Positions 1 to 8,953 of a DNA stretch of 64,000 nucleotides are shown here, piece by piece. The position numbers and the translations under genes are program-made. The notes under the pieces were generated by a model that was not told where the DNA came from, did no database searches, and was given only the letters and a program-made list of their open reading frames with translations. This DNA comes from Streptomyces sp. NBC_01549 (GTDB lineage Bacteria > Actinomycetota > Actinomycetes > Streptomycetales > Streptomycetaceae): NCBI RefSeq assembly GCF_026339955.1, contig NZ_JAPEPW010000002.1, forward strand, positions 1,550,001-1,614,000, read 5' to 3'. Every line of letters starts with the position of its first letter. Positions within the stretch are counted from its first letter, which is position 1.

Positions 1-302
1 GGCTGGAAGTGGATGTCGGCGATCACCGGGATCTGGGACTTGCGGGCGATGGTCGCGAGGGCGTCCGCGTCGTCCTGCGTGGGGCAGGCGACGCGGACGA
101 TCTGGCAGCCGGACGCGGTGAGTTCCGCGATCTGCTGCAGGGTGGCACCGATGTCCGACGTACGCGTCGTCGTCATCGACTGCACCGAAACGGGTGCTCC
201 GCCCCCGACCGCCACCGCTCCGACCTGGATCCGCCGCGACACACGTCGCTCGGCGATCGGTCGGACCGGCACCTCGGGGAGGCCCAAGGAAACGGCGGTC
301 AT
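1..302 (-). CDS. ispG: IspG (GcpE), 4-hydroxy-3-methylbut-2-enyl diphosphate synthase, partial
   Basis: This is the N-terminal ~100 residues of IspG; the rest lies beyond the left edge. The family is a cytosolic [4Fe-4S] enzyme of the MEP pathway that converts MEcPP to HMBPP. Visible family segments include VQSMTTTRT and [16 protein letters not shown], followed by IPVIADIHF. The ATG at 302 lies 4 nt after the hpnH stop, so it is read as the last visible gene of the hopanoid operon. An ispG copy inside a hopanoid operon is known in Streptomyces and presumably boosts isoprenoid supply; whether a second ispG exists elsewhere cannot be seen here. Confidence 0.93.
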   Translation of the reverse strand, partial: MTAVSLGLPEVPVRPIAERRVSRRIQVGAVAVGGGAPVSVQSMTTTRTSDIGATLQQIAELTASGCQIVRVACPTQDDADALATIARKSQIPVIADIHFQ

Positions 303-306
303 GTCG

Positions 307-1329
307 TCACCCGCGGCTTTCCGTGAAGGTCTCTCGGGCGGCGCGCAGCGACTCCTTGAGGGAGCCCATGGTGGCGAGGACGGCGGTCGGCTCGTAGCCG
401 CAGTGCGCCATGCAGTTCGCGCACCGCTCGTCCTTGCCGCGCCCGTAGGAGTCCCAGTCGGTCTCCTCCAGGAGCTGCCTGTACGTCTGCACGTACCCGT
501 CGCTCATCAGGTAGCAGGGCCGCTGCCAGCCGAAGAGCGAGTAGCTGGGGATCGCCCACGCGGTGCACGGGAAGTCGACCTTGCCTTCCAGGAAGTCCAG
601 GAAGAGCGGGCTCTGGTTGAGCCGCCAGCGGCGCCGGTTGCCGCCCGAGAAGGCCTTCTTGAACAGCTCCCGGGTCTGCTGGACGCCGAGGAAGTGCTCC
701 TGGTCGGGCGCCTTCTCGTAGGCGTAGGCGGGCGAGAGCATCATCTCGTCCACCTTCAGGTCGTCATTGAGGAAGTTGAGGACCTCGATGACGGTCTGCG
801 GGGTGTCGGTGTTGAAGAAGGTCGAGTTGGTGGTGACCCGGAAGCCGCGCCGCTTGGCCTCCTTGATGGCCGCGACCGCCTCGTCGAAGGTGCCCTCCTT
901 GGCCACCGACTCGTCGTGCCGCTCGCGCAGCCCGTCGATGTGCACGGCCCAGGCGAAATACGGCGAGGGCTTGAACTTGTCCATCTTCTTGCGCATCAAC
1001 AGCGCGTTCGTGCACAGGAAGACGAATTTCTTCTTGGCCACCAACTGCCGCACGATCTCGTCGATCTGCGGGTGCATCAACGGCTCGCCGCCGGCGATGG
1101 ACACCATCGGCGCACCGGATTCGAGGACCGCTCCCACGGCCTGGGCAACCGGCATGCGCTGCTTGAGCACCCCCGCCGGGTGCTGGATCTTGCCGCAGCC
1201 CTCGCACTTGAGATTGCAGGCGAAGAGGGGTTCCAACTCGACCAGCAGCGCGAATTTGTCCCGCTTCCTGAGCTTCTGTTCAAACAGGTACGCAGCGACC
1301 TTCATGGACTGCCGAAGCGGCATAGCCAT
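307..1329 (-). CDS. hpnH: HpnH, radical SAM adenosyl-hopene synthase
   Basis: A radical SAM enzyme of 340 residues that joins 5'-deoxyadenosine to hopene (diploptene), the first step of C35 bacteriohopanepolyol side-chain formation. The radical SAM cluster motif CNLKCEGC lies about 35 residues in, followed by GGEP. A C-terminal Cys-rich stretch ([10 protein letters not shown]) is typical of the HpnH/SPASM-like group. The open frame extends upstream to 1368, but the ATG at 1329 (MAMPLRQS) is preceded by GGAGGTGAG at good spacing, so it was chosen. It follows hpnG by 5 nt and precedes ispG by 4 nt, consistent with one transcript. Confidence 0.95.
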   Translation of the reverse strand: MAMPLRQSMKVAAYLFEQKLRKRDKFALLVELEPLFACNLKCEGCGKIQHPAGVLKQRMPVAQAVGAVLESGAPMVSIAGGEPLMHPQIDEIVRQLVAKKKFVFLCTNALLMRKKMDKFKPSPYFAWAVHIDGLRERHDESVAKEGTFDEAVAAIKEAKRRGFRVTTNSTFFNTDTPQTVIEVLNFLNDDLKVDEMMLSPAYAYEKAPDQEHFLGVQQTRELFKKAFSGGNRRRWRLNQSPLFLDFLEGKVDFPCTAWAIPSYSLFGWQRPCYLMSDGYVQTYRQLLEETDWDSYGRGKDERCANCMAHCGYEPTAVLATMGSLKESLRAARETFTESRG

Positions 1330-1334
1330 CTGGC

Positions 1335-1976
1335 TCACCTCCGAGGGAGCAACAAAGAACGGTGCCATTCAAAGAAAGCGGGAAGAACGGCACGAAGAAC
1401 ACGGAATGCTGATATTCCACCGTGCACTGTGCCGATTCGGACGAGCTCATGTTCAGGAGCGTCCACGACCACCCGCACGGCCGCAACCGGGCGCGCGCCC
1501 GCTCGCACGGCGCTGTGGAGCGTGGCCGCGGATTCCATGTCGACCGCGATCGCGCCGGTCGCGAACAGATCCGACCGTTCGTGACCGCGCACGACGTGGT
1601 CGGAGCCGGTGAGCGGCCCGGTGTGGACGGTGCGCCCGGGCACGGTACGCACGAGTTCCTTGACGAGCAGTTCGGTGCCCACGCACGGGGTGCTGCCGCG
1701 CGGGTCCCGGGTCTCCTCGGCGACCACGAGGTCACCGGGGTGCATGCCCGGGGCGAGCCCCGCGCAGAAACCCGTGGCCAGGACGGCGGCCTCGCTCAGC
1801 GCCGGGTCTGCGAGGATCCGGGTGAGCGAGCGCTCGGCGGCCTTGGGACCCATGCCGGTGCGCAGGACGGTGACGGGCCCGTCGGCCCCGGTACGGTCGC
1901 CGATGCGCAGGGCGAGGTGCTCGATGCCCAGCGCGCAGGCGATCAGCAGCGGGGCCCGATCGGGCTTCGTGCTCAT
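1335..1976 (-). CDS. hpnG: HpnG-type nucleoside phosphorylase of hopanoid side-chain synthesis
   Basis: A 213-residue protein of the purine-nucleoside-phosphorylase/MTA-nucleosidase fold. In hopanoid biosynthesis HpnG removes adenine from adenosylhopane to give phosphoribosylhopane/ribosylhopane. Family features visible are RTGMGPKAAE near residue 42, ATGFCAGL near 67 and VDMESAA near 150. The ATG at 1976 shares one base with the shc stop (TGATG), so the two genes are probably translationally coupled. Placement between shc and hpnH supports the assignment over a generic nucleosidase. Confidence 0.9.
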   Translation of the reverse strand: MSTKPDRAPLLIACALGIEHLALRIGDRTGADGPVTVLRTGMGPKAAERSLTRILADPALSEAAVLATGFCAGLAPGMHPGDLVVAEETRDPRGSTPCVGTELLVKELVRTVPGRTVHTGPLTGSDHVVRGHERSDLFATGAIAVDMESAATLHSAVRAGARPVAAVRVVVDAPEHELVRIGTVHGGISAFRVLRAVLPAFFEWHRSLLLPRR

Positions 1977-4000
1977 CAACCCCCCTTGACCTCGGCGAAC
2001 GACTCGCCATGGACGAAGCTCGGCTCTCCGTGGACATAGCGGCCGAGCGCGGTGAGCGGGAAGACCTGCCGGTAGAGGTGGTAGTTGATCGAGAAGTCCC
2101 ACGGGAACCCGGTGCCGGTGAAGTACGGCTCGTCCCAGGAGCCGTCCGCCAGCTGGGTCTCCGCGAGCCAGGCGATCCCGCGCTCCACCGCCTTGGACTC
2201 CCGCTCCCCCGCGGCCAGCAGGGCGAGCAGTGCCCAGCCGGTCTGGGAGGCGGTCGAGGCGCCGCGTCCGCTCCACTCGGCGACCTCGTGGTAGGAGCGC
2301 AGGTCCTCGCCCCAGCCGCCGTCGTCGTTCTGGACGGTTTCCAGCCAGGCGACGGCCCGGCGGATCGCCGGGTGGGAGGCGGGCAGTCCGGCGGCCACGA
2401 GCGCCGGGAGTACCGAGCCCGTTCCGTAGACGTAGTTGACGCCCCAGCGGCCGAACCACGAGCCGTCCGGCTCCTGGTGAGCGAGCAGCCACTCGATGCC
2501 CCGGCGGGTGCGCGGGTCGTGCGAGAGCCCCTCGACCGCGAGCATCTCCACCACATGGGCGGTGACGTCGGCGGACGGCGGGTCGATGACCTCCCCGAAG
2601 TCGCAGAACGGGAGCCGGTTGGGGAAGGCGCTGGTGTTGTCGACGTCGAAGGCGCCCCAGCCGCCGTCCTTGGACTGCATACCGAGGTTCCAGCGCACCC
2701 CGCGCCCGATGGCGTGCTCGACGCGCTCCGGGTCGTGGTGGCGGACGCGGCGCAGCGCGAGGGCGACCTCGGCGGTGTCGTCGATGTCGGGGTAGTTGTC
2801 GTTGTGGAACTCGAAGGCCCAACCCCCGGGCGGAAGGTGGGGCCGCTTCACCGCCCAGTCCCCGGGCCGCACGATCTCCTCGCCGAGCATCCAGTCCGCG
2901 GCCTTCACCAACTGTGGATGGTCGGCGGGCAGGCCCGCGTCGGCGAGCGCGATGGTGGCGAGGCAGGTGTCCCAGACGGGCGACTGGCAGGCCTCGATCA
3001 TCCGGGCGCCGTCCTCGCGCCAGACGGCGAACCGGTCCAGTGAGGCCAGCCCCTCGCGCATCACGGGGTGTTGGAGGTCGTAGCCGAGCAGGTGCAGCGC
3101 GATGACCGAGTACACCGCGGGCGGCTGGATGCCGCCCCAGCAGCCGTCGTTCTCCTGCCGTTCGATGATCCAGCGCGCCGCCGCGTTCATCGCGGACCGG
3201 CGCAGCCTGCGCGGCGCGACCTTGCGGTACTGATGCAGGACCTTGTCCAGACGCTGGAAGACCCCGTCCCAACTCGCCGCGGGGGCGAGGGGTTTGACCG
3301 GGTTGGGGTCCCGGGCGTCGACGTGCAGCTCGTCGAGCGGGAACGGCGCGGGCCGCACCGGGCGCTTCGCCGAGACGACGGTCAGCGGCACGATCGTCTG
3401 CCGTGCCCAGCAGCCGAAGTCGTAGATGTTGAGCGGCATCCACTTCGGGAAGTAGATGAGTTCCGGCGGGAGTTCGGGCAGGTCGTCCCATTTCCACCAG
3501 CCGAACAGGGCGAGCCAGATCCGGGTGAAGACACGGGCCGAGGCGATGCCGCCCCGCTCGCGGATCCAGGCGGCCGCCCTCGCCATGTGCGGCTCGTCCG
3601 TGCCGTCCCCGGCCAGCCGCAGGGCGACGTACGCCTCGATGGTGGCGGAGAGCTCGCCGGGGCCGCCGTAGAAGGTGGCCCAGGTGCCGTCCTCGCGCTG
3701 CTCGCCACGGATGAACAGTCCGGCGGCGCGTGTGGTCGTCTCGTCGCGGATTCCCAGGAACTGACGAAGGAGCAGATCCTCGGCGTCCATCGTGACGTTC
3801 GTCTCGAGGTCGCCCTTCCACCAGCCCTCCGCGTCCTGCCGCGAGAGCAGGAAATCGGTGGCTCGCTGTATGGCGTGCGTGGCGACGTCTCGGGTCTCGA
3901 CTGTCCCGGCCGCCACGGGAGTCGTCTGTTCCTGGATTTCGCTGGCCGCGGCAGCCCGGGGCGGCAGAGCCCCGGTGCTTCCGTCGGTCGTCGCTGTCAT
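1976..4000 (-). CDS. shc: Squalene-hopene cyclase
   Basis: A monotopic membrane triterpene cyclase of 674 residues, converting squalene to hopene/hopanol. The acid motif DIDDTA (residues 405-410) supplies the catalytic proton. Many QW-type repeats are visible, for example DGTWATFYGG, DGCWGGIQP, DGGWGAFD, DGSWFGRWG, DDGGWGEDL and the C-terminal DGSWDEPYFTGTGFP. The frame is open back to 4072, but the ATG at 4000 has GAAGGGGA upstream and removes a poorly conserved extension. It is separated from the upstream polyprenyl synthase by 111 nt containing a strong hairpin; hpnG overlaps its stop. Confidence 0.97.
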   Translation of the reverse strand: MTATTDGSTGALPPRAAAASEIQEQTTPVAAGTVETRDVATHAIQRATDFLLSRQDAEGWWKGDLETNVTMDAEDLLLRQFLGIRDETTTRAAGLFIRGEQREDGTWATFYGGPGELSATIEAYVALRLAGDGTDEPHMARAAAWIRERGGIASARVFTRIWLALFGWWKWDDLPELPPELIYFPKWMPLNIYDFGCWARQTIVPLTVVSAKRPVRPAPFPLDELHVDARDPNPVKPLAPAASWDGVFQRLDKVLHQYRKVAPRRLRRSAMNAAARWIIERQENDGCWGGIQPPAVYSVIALHLLGYDLQHPVMREGLASLDRFAVWREDGARMIEACQSPVWDTCLATIALADAGLPADHPQLVKAADWMLGEEIVRPGDWAVKRPHLPPGGWAFEFHNDNYPDIDDTAEVALALRRVRHHDPERVEHAIGRGVRWNLGMQSKDGGWGAFDVDNTSAFPNRLPFCDFGEVIDPPSADVTAHVVEMLAVEGLSHDPRTRRGIEWLLAHQEPDGSWFGRWGVNYVYGTGSVLPALVAAGLPASHPAIRRAVAWLETVQNDDGGWGEDLRSYHEVAEWSGRGASTASQTGWALLALLAAGERESKAVERGIAWLAETQLADGSWDEPYFTGTGFPWDFSINYHLYRQVFPLTALGRYVHGEPSFVHGESFAEVKGG

Positions 4001-4044
4001 GGCTTCCCCTTCGTGCAGTGGTACGTCTCTGCTGGGTCCGCCGT

Positions 4045-4078
4045 CGGCCGGTGCGTCGTTGTCCCGCGACACCGGCCG
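4045..4078 (-). other. Hairpin in the gap between the polyprenyl synthase gene and shc
   Basis: Perfect 9-bp arms (CGGCCGGTG at 4045-4053 and CACCGGCCG at 4070-4078) enclose a 16-nt loop in the 111-nt spacer, the only real gap in the hopanoid operon. There is no T-run, so it looks less like a full terminator than a partial terminator, an mRNA-processing site or a stability element. It could set different levels for the squalene-making and cyclising halves. Confidence 0.45.
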
Positions 4079-4111
4079 GCGACTACGCGAGGTTTATTCG
4101 ACCGATAGTGA

Positions 4112-5239
4112 TCATCTCTTCCGTACGACGACGAAGTCGGCGAGCGCCACGAGCTGGGCCCGCACCTGGTCGGGCATGTCGACGGCGTTCAGGGCCTCGA
4201 TGGCGATGGTGTGCTGGCGGCGTGCCTCCTGGGCGGTCCACTCGCGGCCGCCCGCCTCCTCGATGAGCGCGGCGCGCGCGGCGAACTCCTCCTCGGAGAA
4301 GTTCTCGAAGTCGCTGGCCTTGGCGTCCTCGGCGAGCAGTTCCCCGAGCCGCTCGGAGGCGGGCCCGCCCGCGGCGAGCGCGGCCACGACCGGCAGTGAC
4401 TTCTTGCGCTGGCGCAGATCGCTCCAGGTCTGCTTGCCGGTGGCCTCCGGGTCGCCCCAGATGCCGAGGAGGTCGTCGACGGCCTGGAAGGCCAGGCCGA
4501 GGTGGTAGCCGTACTTCTCCAGCGTGTCGGCGGTCCGGTCGTCCGCGCCGCCGAGGACCGCGCCGATGGAGCAGGCGCAGGCGAGCAGGGCGCCCGTCTT
4601 GTTGCCCTCCATCTCCAGGCACTCCTCGACGCTGACGCGGTCGCGGTGCTCGTAGGAGATGTCCTGGGCCTGCCCGTCGATGAGGGCGCGGGTGGCGGTG
4701 GTCAGCCTGCGGGTGGCGCGGCCGGCCTCGACGGTGCCGAGTTCGAGGAGGATCTCGTTGCCCAGCGCGAACAGGGCGTCGCCGACGAGGATCGCCTGGG
4801 CGGGACCGTGCACCTTCCAGACGGTGTCGCGGTGGCGGCGCTGCTCGTCGCCGTCCATCAGGTCGTCGTGCAGCAGGGAGAAGTTGTGCACCAGCTCGAC
4901 CGCGACCGCGCCGGGCACGCCGACCTCGGGGGCGGCACCCGCGACCTGCGCGGAGAGCACGGCCAGCGCGGGGCGCACGGCCTTGCCGCCGTCGCCGTCC
5001 GCGGGGTTGCCCTGGGCGTCGATCCAGCCGAAGTGGTAGGCGGCGACGGTGTCCATGGGTGACGCCAGGCGGTCGACCGCCGCCTTCAGCACCGGTGTGG
5101 CCAGGGTCCGGCCGCGCTCCAGGAGCGCGGTCACGTCCACCGCGTCGGCAGCCTTGTCGGCCGGGGGCACAGTGGGCACAATCTCTCCTCTTGTTGCGGT
5201 ACCGGGGGTGCGGGGGTCTGCCGCGCGCTCGTCGAGCAT
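4112..5239 (-). CDS. Polyprenyl (farnesyl/geranylgeranyl-type) diphosphate synthase
   Basis: A trans-isoprenyl diphosphate synthase of 375 residues. The two aspartate-rich motifs that bind Mg-diphosphate are present: the first as DDLMDGD in LLHDDLMDGD, the second as DDLLGIWGD. KAVRPAL matches the IPP-binding KxxRP region. In this operon it most likely provides farnesyl diphosphate for squalene, though chain length cannot be read from sequence alone. The ATG at 5239 shares one base with the hpnE stop and has GAGGAGG upstream. About 60 extra N-terminal residues before the conserved core are usual for actinomycete members. Confidence 0.93.
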   Translation of the reverse strand: MLDERAADPRTPGTATRGEIVPTVPPADKAADAVDVTALLERGRTLATPVLKAAVDRLASPMDTVAAYHFGWIDAQGNPADGDGGKAVRPALAVLSAQVAGAAPEVGVPGAVAVELVHNFSLLHDDLMDGDEQRRHRDTVWKVHGPAQAILVGDALFALGNEILLELGTVEAGRATRRLTTATRALIDGQAQDISYEHRDRVSVEECLEMEGNKTGALLACACSIGAVLGGADDRTADTLEKYGYHLGLAFQAVDDLLGIWGDPEATGKQTWSDLRQRKKSLPVVAALAAGGPASERLGELLAEDAKASDFENFSEEEFAARAALIEEAGGREWTAQEARRQHTIAIEALNAVDMPDQVRAQLVALADFVVVRKR

Positions 5240-6654
5240 CAGGCCGCCTCCTCGAACGCGAGGAGGTGGTCGCGGGGCCGACCCAGGGCGCTCAGTGCGG
5301 CTCGCGCCGCACCGACACCGCTGCGGACCGCACTCTCCATGGTCGCGGGCCACCCGGTGGCGGTCCACGCGCCGGCCAGATACAGGCCGGGGGCTCTGGT
5401 GCGGACGCCGGGCCGCAGCCGCCCGACGCCTGGGGTGGGGGCGAACGTCGCCGTGCGCTCCCTGGTCACGAAGAAGTCCTTCACCTGCGCGCCGCGCGCG
5501 GCGGGCAGCAGCCGCTCCAGCTCCGGCAGATAGCGCTCGCGCAGCACGGCGACGGGCTCGTCGATCTCGTCCTGGGCGGCCGACTGCGAGAGGGCGAGGT
5601 ACTGCCCTTCGCGCAGTCCGGACGCGTCGGTGCGGTCGAAGACCCACTGCACCGGGGAGCCGAGCGCCGCGAAGAACGGTCGCGCCAGCACCTTCCGGTC
5701 GTAGACGACATGGACGTTGAGGATCGGCGCGGTGCCGATCTCCAGGAGCCGCTCGGGGGCGTCGAGCGCTCCCTCGGGCAGCAGCTCGTGGGCCTCGCGC
5801 TGGGGTACGGCGAGGACGACGGTGTCGGCGTCCAGCGTTTCACCGGGAACCTGAACGCTCCAACGCCCGTTCTCGTTAAGGGAGATGGAGGTGACGCGTG
5901 TACGGACTTCGGTACGCACGCCCGCGGAGTCGAGCGCCTTGCGGGCCAGCGTGTCATGCAGTTCGCCCAGCGGGACGCGTGCCCAGCCGATGTCGGCCGC
6001 GCCCGGGTCGGACAGCAGACCGGTCTTGAACACCATCGCGGCGAGCCCGAGCGAGGAATCGCCGGCCACCGCGTTGAGGGTGGCGACCCCCACCAGGTCC
6101 CACAGTGCCTCGACGGCACGCTCCGACTGACCGTGTTCGGCGAGCCATTGGCCGAAGTTCTGGTCGTCGAGGGCCGGATCGTCGAGATCGAGCGCTTTGA
6201 GCGCCAGTGCGGCACGTCCGACCTTGGCGCGTTCCGCGAGCGACAGATGCTGATACGTCGCCAGGCTGCGCGCGAGATGCAGGGGAACAGGCAGCGCGCT
6301 GCGGCCGATTCTGCCGAGACGCCGCCCGGGTTTCGCCTCGGCGTCGAGAACGGGCACGTCGAGACGATCCTGCAGTGGCGCGAGCGAGGCCCCGTCGACG
6401 CGGTCGAGGAACCAGCGGTATGCGGTGCAGCAGCGCAGATACACATGCTGTCCGTTGTCCACGGTGAGCTCGCCGCGCTGGAAGGAGAAGGCGAGCCCGC
6501 CGAGCCGCGGTCGGCCTTCGAGCAGGGTGACCCGCACCCCGGCGTCCGCCAGTGCGAGCGCGGCCGTGATTCCGGCCAGCCCGCCGCCGACCACTACGGC
6601 GCCGGCCCCTCCCGGGCTGCCCGCGGTCTCCGCGGGCTGCGTCTCCTCGCTCAT
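5239..6654 (-). CDS. hpnE: HpnE, FAD-dependent hydroxysqualene dehydroxylase
   Basis: A 471-residue flavin amine oxidase/phytoene-desaturase-like protein. It opens with the dinucleotide-binding segment VVVGGGLAGITAALAL followed by the acidic residue of LLEG, and ends with the family FAD-binding stretch GLYLAGAWT. HpnE reduces hydroxysqualene to squalene, the last step of the HpnCDE route. The ATG at 6654 has GGGAGGGTG upstream and overlaps the stop of the small DUF6380 gene by 4 nt. Its place after hpnC and hpnD makes the function secure. Confidence 0.95.
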   Translation of the reverse strand: MSEETQPAETAGSPGGAGAVVVGGGLAGITAALALADAGVRVTLLEGRPRLGGLAFSFQRGELTVDNGQHVYLRCCTAYRWFLDRVDGASLAPLQDRLDVPVLDAEAKPGRRLGRIGRSALPVPLHLARSLATYQHLSLAERAKVGRAALALKALDLDDPALDDQNFGQWLAEHGQSERAVEALWDLVGVATLNAVAGDSSLGLAAMVFKTGLLSDPGAADIGWARVPLGELHDTLARKALDSAGVRTEVRTRVTSISLNENGRWSVQVPGETLDADTVVLAVPQREAHELLPEGALDAPERLLEIGTAPILNVHVVYDRKVLARPFFAALGSPVQWVFDRTDASGLREGQYLALSQSAAQDEIDEPVAVLRERYLPELERLLPAARGAQVKDFFVTRERTATFAPTPGVGRLRPGVRTRAPGLYLAGAWTATGWPATMESAVRSGVGAARAALSALGRPRDHLLAFEEAA

Positions 6655-6791
6655 CGTGCACCCTCCCCAGCGGCCGTGCCGCGGTGATTGAACGGTGCAC
6701 GGCAGGCCATCGCAGTCAGGGACGCCACCCGGTCCCGGAGGGTTGCGTGCCGCTTTTCGCCGGTGGAATCACCTTGGCCCATATTGTCCAT
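6651..6791 (-). CDS. Small DUF6380-type protein between hpnD and hpnE (46 aa)
   Basis: This 46-codon gene fills the whole gap between hpnD and hpnE. Its ATG at 6791 shares a base with the hpnD stop (TGATG), and its stop overlaps the hpnE ATG. An AGGAGG ribosome-binding site precedes it. The product begins MDNMGQGDSTGEKRHATL and is basic and probably soluble, with one Cys and no membrane segment. I recall a DUF6380 family at this position in other Streptomyces hopanoid operons. Its function is unknown; tight coupling on both sides argues that it is translated. It might also exist mainly to carry ribosomes across the junction. Confidence 0.75.
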   Translation of the reverse strand: MDNMGQGDSTGEKRHATLRDRVASLTAMACRAPFNHRGTAAGEGAR

Positions 6792-7741
6792 CAGGCGCGC
6801 CTCCTGACAGTGCGCCGGGAGACATGCCGGGCGTCCAGACCGGAGAGGCCGCGCACGGCGACGTACGCCTTCTCACGCCCCGGCAACGAGACGCGGCCGC
6901 GCAGCACGGCCTCCGGCTCGCGCTCGATGCGGTCGAGGAGCCGCCGGTAAATGCCGGCCATGGCCGCGACACAGGCGCCGCTGCGCCGGTCGAGCATGGG
7001 CAGCAGTCGGTAGCCCTCGGCGAAAAGAGTGCGGGCCCGTCGCACTTCGAAGTGGACGAGGCCCGCGAAGTCGGAGCCCTCGGGTGGAGTCGGGCCGTTG
7101 AACCCGGCCGAGCAGCCGAACTTCGCGAGGTCGTCCGCGGGCAGATAGGTGCGCCCGCCGGCGGCGTCCTCCCGTACGTCCCGCAGGATGTTGGTGAGCT
7201 GAAGCGCGAGCCCGAGCGTGTCCGCATACTCCGGCGCGCGCTCGGCGCCACGCGCCCCCGGTTCCGTACCGAACACGCCGAGCGAGAGCCGCCCGATCGC
7301 CCCGGCCACGCACCGGCAGTACACCTTCAGGTCGTCCCAGGTCTCGTACGTCTCACCGTGTACGTCCATCAGGACGCCGTCGATGAGTTCATCGAGGCCG
7401 CCCAGCGGCACCGGGAAGTACGCGGCGGTGTGGCTGAGGGCGACCGCGACCGGGTCGGTGTCGTCCTCAGCCACACCGCCCTCGCGGACCCGGGCAAGCA
7501 GCGCCCGGGTGTCCTCGAGCCGCGCCGCCTTCACATCCGGTGCCAGCGTGCCGTCGCCGATGTCGTCGACACGGCGCGAGAACGCGTAGAGCGCCGACAT
7601 CGCGCGACGCTTGGGCGTCGGCAGAAGTCTGATGCCATAGGCGAAATTACGGGCCTGCTGACCGGTCACTGCCTCGCAGTAGCTGTAAGCGGCGAGTACC
7701 GGTGCAGACACGTGTTGTTCCGACTCCACGGTCCGGATCAC
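6791..7741 (-). CDS. hpnD: HpnD, presqualene diphosphate synthase
   Basis: A squalene/phytoene synthase family enzyme of 316 residues that condenses two farnesyl diphosphates to presqualene diphosphate. The two metal-binding aspartate motifs appear as RRVDDIGD (about residue 57) and NILRDVREDAAGGRTYLP (about 185). The GTG at 7741 overlaps the hpnC stop as GTGA and is preceded by GAGGAAAGG. The next gene begins on its stop codon. HpnD and HpnC are paralogues encoded side by side, as usual in this pathway. Confidence 0.95.
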   Translation of the reverse strand: MIRTVESEQHVSAPVLAAYSYCEAVTGQQARNFAYGIRLLPTPKRRAMSALYAFSRRVDDIGDGTLAPDVKAARLEDTRALLARVREGGVAEDDTDPVAVALSHTAAYFPVPLGGLDELIDGVLMDVHGETYETWDDLKVYCRCVAGAIGRLSLGVFGTEPGARGAERAPEYADTLGLALQLTNILRDVREDAAGGRTYLPADDLAKFGCSAGFNGPTPPEGSDFAGLVHFEVRRARTLFAEGYRLLPMLDRRSGACVAAMAGIYRRLLDRIEREPEAVLRGRVSLPGREKAYVAVRGLSGLDARHVSRRTVRRRA

Positions 7742-8640
7742 CCCTTTCCTCGCAGAGTCACTCCCACCTCGCGCAGCAACTGGAGCTTGCCGGGCTTGGG
7801 CGGGCCGGGAAGTACGTCGTATTCGGCGGCGGCGATCGCACGGATCGCCGCCCTTCCCCCTGCCACGAACCCCGCGAGCAGCAGCTTCAACCTGCCGTGG
7901 ACGCTACCCACGAGGGGGGTGCCTTCATTCAGGAGGTGGAGCGCGCGTTCTGATTCGTAGGCAACCAGCGCGCGCACCGATGCGCCTGCTGTGGCCGTGG
8001 CGAGATCCGTCTCCTGGACATGGAAGCGCTTCATGTCCTCGGCCGGCAGGTAGATGCGGTCGCGGCCGAGATCCTCGGCGACGTCCTGGAGGTGCTCGAC
8101 GATCTGCAACGCCGTGCAGACCGCGTCCGAGCGGCGGATCCGCTCGGGCGTCGAGGTGCCGGTGACGGACAGCACCAGGCGGCCGACGGGGTTGGCGGAC
8201 AGTTCGCAGTAGGCCACGAGATCGTCGTAGGTCTCGTAGCGCTTGATCAGCTGGTCCTGGCGGTTGGCCGCGATCAGGCCGAGGAAGGGTTCGGGGGTGA
8301 GGCCCGCGCGGCGGACCGTGGGCTGCAGGCGTCGCAGCAGCGGGTGCCCCGGCGTCGAGTCGAACACTCGGTGCAGGTCGGCCTCGAAGGCGTCCAGGAG
8401 TGCGAGGCGGTCCTCGGCCTCTTCGGGCGACACGCCGAGCAGCCTGGCGTCCGCGCCGCCCGGGGCGAGGTCGCCGTCACCGATGTCGTCGACGAGGCGC
8501 GCGAAGCCGTAGACGGCCATCAGGTCGTCGCGCCAGGCCCGGGGCAGGAAGAAGGGGGCCACGGGGAAGTTCTCGCCCGCGGCCTTGTCGAGCGTTCCGC
8601 GCTCCGTCTCACCAGTGCGCGCCGTACCGGCTTGGGTCAC
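7738..8640 (-). CDS. hpnC: HpnC, hydroxysqualene synthase
   Basis: A squalene synthase-like enzyme of 300 residues that turns presqualene diphosphate into hydroxysqualene. The first aspartate motif is RLVDDIGDGD and the second QDVAEDLGRDRIYLP. The frame is open to a GTG at 8670. I prefer the GTG at 8640 because it overlaps the stop of a preceding 21-codon ORF as GTGA, the same coupling seen throughout this operon, and because conserved sequence starts soon after. It is the first enzyme gene of the operon. Confidence 0.92.
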   Translation of the reverse strand: MTQAGTARTGETERGTLDKAAGENFPVAPFFLPRAWRDDLMAVYGFARLVDDIGDGDLAPGGADARLLGVSPEEAEDRLALLDAFEADLHRVFDSTPGHPLLRRLQPTVRRAGLTPEPFLGLIAANRQDQLIKRYETYDDLVAYCELSANPVGRLVLSVTGTSTPERIRRSDAVCTALQIVEHLQDVAEDLGRDRIYLPAEDMKRFHVQETDLATATAGASVRALVAYESERALHLLNEGTPLVGSVHGRLKLLLAGFVAGGRAAIRAIAAAEYDVLPGPPKPGKLQLLREVGVTLRGKG

Positions 8641-8702
8641 CGCTCGCCGCCCGGCGCGGGGACGGCACACGCGTCGCGGAGCTGGAGAGTTTCCGTAGCC
8701 AT
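8637..8702 (-). CDS. Possible 21-aa leader ORF coupled to hpnC
   Basis: An ATG at 8702 opens 21 codons (MATETLQLRD... ending PGGER) whose TGA overlaps the preferred hpnC GTG at 8640. GGGAGA lies about 10 nt before the ATG. The arrangement matches the overlapping junctions of the rest of the operon and would explain how hpnC, which lacks a good ribosome-binding site of its own, is translated. No known family is recognised, and chance cannot be excluded for so short a frame. Confidence 0.4.
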   Translation of the reverse strand: MATETLQLRDACAVPAPGGER

Positions 8703-8953
8703 TGCCGTCACATCTCCCGTTCTACACTGCCGACCCAATAGTGCCCATTTCGGACACGCCGCCCGGGATTCCGCGCGGCGCGCCGGTGCCGGATGTCGCG
8801 CGGTATCGCCCCACTTGCCGCGATTCAGCACCGGTACAGCTTACGTTGTACAACGCAGCGAGGTTCGTCGGGGTGTCCTGCACATCACAACAACACACCG
8901 ATTGGTGTCAAGATTCCTAAGGCCAGCAGGAGTTGGCGTTTCCTTTGCAGACG

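Noticed and set aside
13-1584. 523-codon plus-strand frame across ispG/hpnH
   Set aside because: Antisense shadow of two well-identified genes.
1335-3821. 828-codon minus-strand frame covering hpnG and most of shc
   Set aside because: Only its last 213 codons are a real gene (hpnG); the upstream part is an out-of-phase reading of shc.
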